Below, in pieces: positions 63,153 through 64,000 of a DNA stretch of 64,000 bases. The notes under the pieces were generated by a model. It saw only the letters and a program-made list of their open reading frames with translations, did not search any database and was not told the origin of the DNA. Made by a program: the position numbers and the translations under genes. The DNA is taken from NCBI RefSeq assembly GCF_000013005.1, contig NC_007722.1, positions 1,803,501 through 1,867,500 of the forward strand, read 5' to 3'. Every line of letters begins with the position of its first letter. Position 1 is the stretch's first letter. This DNA comes from Erythrobacter litoralis HTCC2594. Lineage in GTDB: Bacteria > Pseudomonadota > Alphaproteobacteria > Sphingomonadales > Sphingomonadaceae.

Positions 63153-64000
63153 ATGCGTATCATCCGTTTTGCCACTGTGAGTATGCTCGCGGTCGCGCTT
63201 GCCAGCTGCGCATCGCAATCGAGCGAAGGCGAGCGTATCGTCGTGACGGGCAGCAAGGCCGATCGCTCCAGCGATGCATCGCCACCACCCCCACCACCTC
63301 CTCCTCCGCCGCCGCCATCTCCGGCCTACGCTGCGCAGCAGGCTGTCGTCGTAAGCGGGAGCAGGATTGCCTCCGAAGCAGCCGTAGCGCCCGACACGAG
63401 CGGCCAGCCGGCGGAGGCCGCTGGGCGCGAGTACCGCTATGTCATGCCGGTCATCGTGCCGCAGCCCGAGGATCGCGAGCGCTATGACGGCGAAGAGGTC
63501 TCGCCGGTCAAGATCGCGGCAGTCGAGCCGCTCTCCACCTTTTCTGTCGATGTCGACACTGGCGCCTATGCCAATGCGCGGCGGTTCCTGAGCCAGGGCC
63601 AGATGCCGCCCAAGGCCGCCGTGCGGACCGAGGAGTTCATCAACTACTTCCGTTACGATTACGACCGCCCACAGGACCGCTCGCAGCCATTCACAGTCAA
63701 TTTCGACGCAGCGCGCACGCCGTGGAACGAGGATACGCGGCTGATCCGCATCGGCCTTGCCGGATACGATATCGAACGCAGCGAGCGACCCCCGGCCAAC
63801 CTCGTGTTCCTGATGGACGTCTCCGGCTCGATGGGCCGCCCGGATAAATTGCCGCTGGTGAAGACCGCGCTGGCAGGGCTCGCAGGTGAATTGCAGCCGC
63901 AGGACAAGGTCTCGATCGTCGTCTATGCTGGGGCTGCCGGCCTGGTGCTGGAGCCGACCAACGACACCCGCAAGATCCGCGCTGCGCTCAACCAGCTGCA
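63153..64000 (+). CDS. VWA-domain lipoprotein, YfbK-like (3' end outside window)
   Basis: The first 282 residues are present. A lipobox (ALASC) is followed by a low-complexity linker with 12 consecutive prolines and two VVTGS/VVSGS-type motifs, then a von Willebrand-like N-terminal domain (VSPVKIAAVEPLSTFSVDVDTGAYANARRFL) and a VWA domain with the metal-ion-dependent adhesion site DVSGSMG. YfbK relatives continue with a DUF3520 domain, which would lie beyond the edge. ATG 63153 follows GGGAGGGA. Confidence 0.9.
   Translation, partial: MRIIRFATVSMLAVALASCASQSSEGERIVVTGSKADRSSDASPPPPPPPPPPPPSPAYAAQQAVVVSGSRIASEAAVAPDTSGQPAEAAGREYRYVMPVIVPQPEDRERYDGEEVSPVKIAAVEPLSTFSVDVDTGAYANARRFLSQGQMPPKAAVRTEEFINYFRYDYDRPQDRSQPFTVNFDAARTPWNEDTRLIRIGLAGYDIERSERPPANLVFLMDVSGSMGRPDKLPLVKTALAGLAGELQPQDKVSIVVYAGAAGLVLEPTNDTRKIRAALNQL

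Noticed and set aside
61345..63153. A 602-codon plus-strand frame over gpsA and the flippase gene
   Set aside because: Shifted frame of two genes that have clear motifs; the translation is arginine-rich and featureless.

Overview
This 64 kb window is chromosomal DNA from an alphaproteobacterium. It most likely belongs to Sphingomonadales, close to Erythrobacter/Qipengyuania. The main evidence is a circularly permuted, two-piece tmRNA gene whose tag reads ANDNEALALAA, an arrangement shared by alphaproteobacteria. High-GC codon use, frequent GTG/TTG starts, a Mic60-like gene beside hemC-hemD, and the gene neighbourhoods point the same way. Placement below order level is inference. Most of the window is compact housekeeping sequence. 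Start codons were chosen by Shine-Dalgarno sequence, signal peptide and overlap with neighbours, so they often differ from the longest open frame.

Layout. 1-0.8 kb: MmcQ/YjbR protein and a small zinc-ribbon protein. 0.9-4 kb (minus): pepA, DUF2256, holC-like, lipoprotein, ndk. 4.1-9.8 kb (plus): the envelope and vitamin operon lptD-surA-pdxA-rsmA. 9.9-12.7 kb (minus): M15-like peptidase and glcB. 12.9-16.8 kb (plus): M20 hydrolase-astA-astB, an arginine succinyltransferase (AST) cluster, then a small membrane protein. 16.8-17.8 kb (minus): mscL followed by ssrA. 18-22.4 kb (plus): lemA with three TPM-domain genes, NUDIX hydrolase, SDR. 22.5-23.2 kb (minus): three micropeptide genes and a PspC-domain gene behind a sigma-54-type promoter. 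23.3-28.5 kb: recF, then a divergent tesA-like/ybbA-ybbP set. 28.6-33.9 kb: DUF805, TonB receptor, typA. 33.9-37.2 kb: a compositionally different ATP-grasp/ABC exporter pair. 37.4-41.6 kb: putP, VOC protein, SDR, extensin-like lipoprotein, LuxR regulator with a degenerate receiver. 41.8-46.6 kb (minus): the Anbu proteasome-like operon (alpha/beta hydrolase, circularly permuted ATP-grasp, alpha-E, transglutaminase, Anbu). 46.7-48.8 kb (minus): two DUF3617 genes and a 2OG-Fe(II) oxygenase-like gene. 48.9-53 kb: uvrB, an intact IS3-family element with a 4-bp target duplication, hicAB. 53-59.4 kb: lipoprotein, dsbD-like gene, Ubi hydroxylase, mic60-hemD-hemC. 59.5-64 kb: tsaD, gpsA, a flippase, and a truncated VWA lipoprotein.

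The best candidates for under-described biology are the sigma-54 micropeptide/PspC operon, the Anbu peptide-tag operon, the orphan ATP-grasp/ABC exporter island, and an M20 hydrolase that may supply the missing desuccinylase of the AST pathway. Four kinds of intergenic inverted-repeat element are also visible. Two of them have contributed to genes: one supplies the last residues of rsmA, and one supplies the ribosome-binding site of the NUDIX gene.
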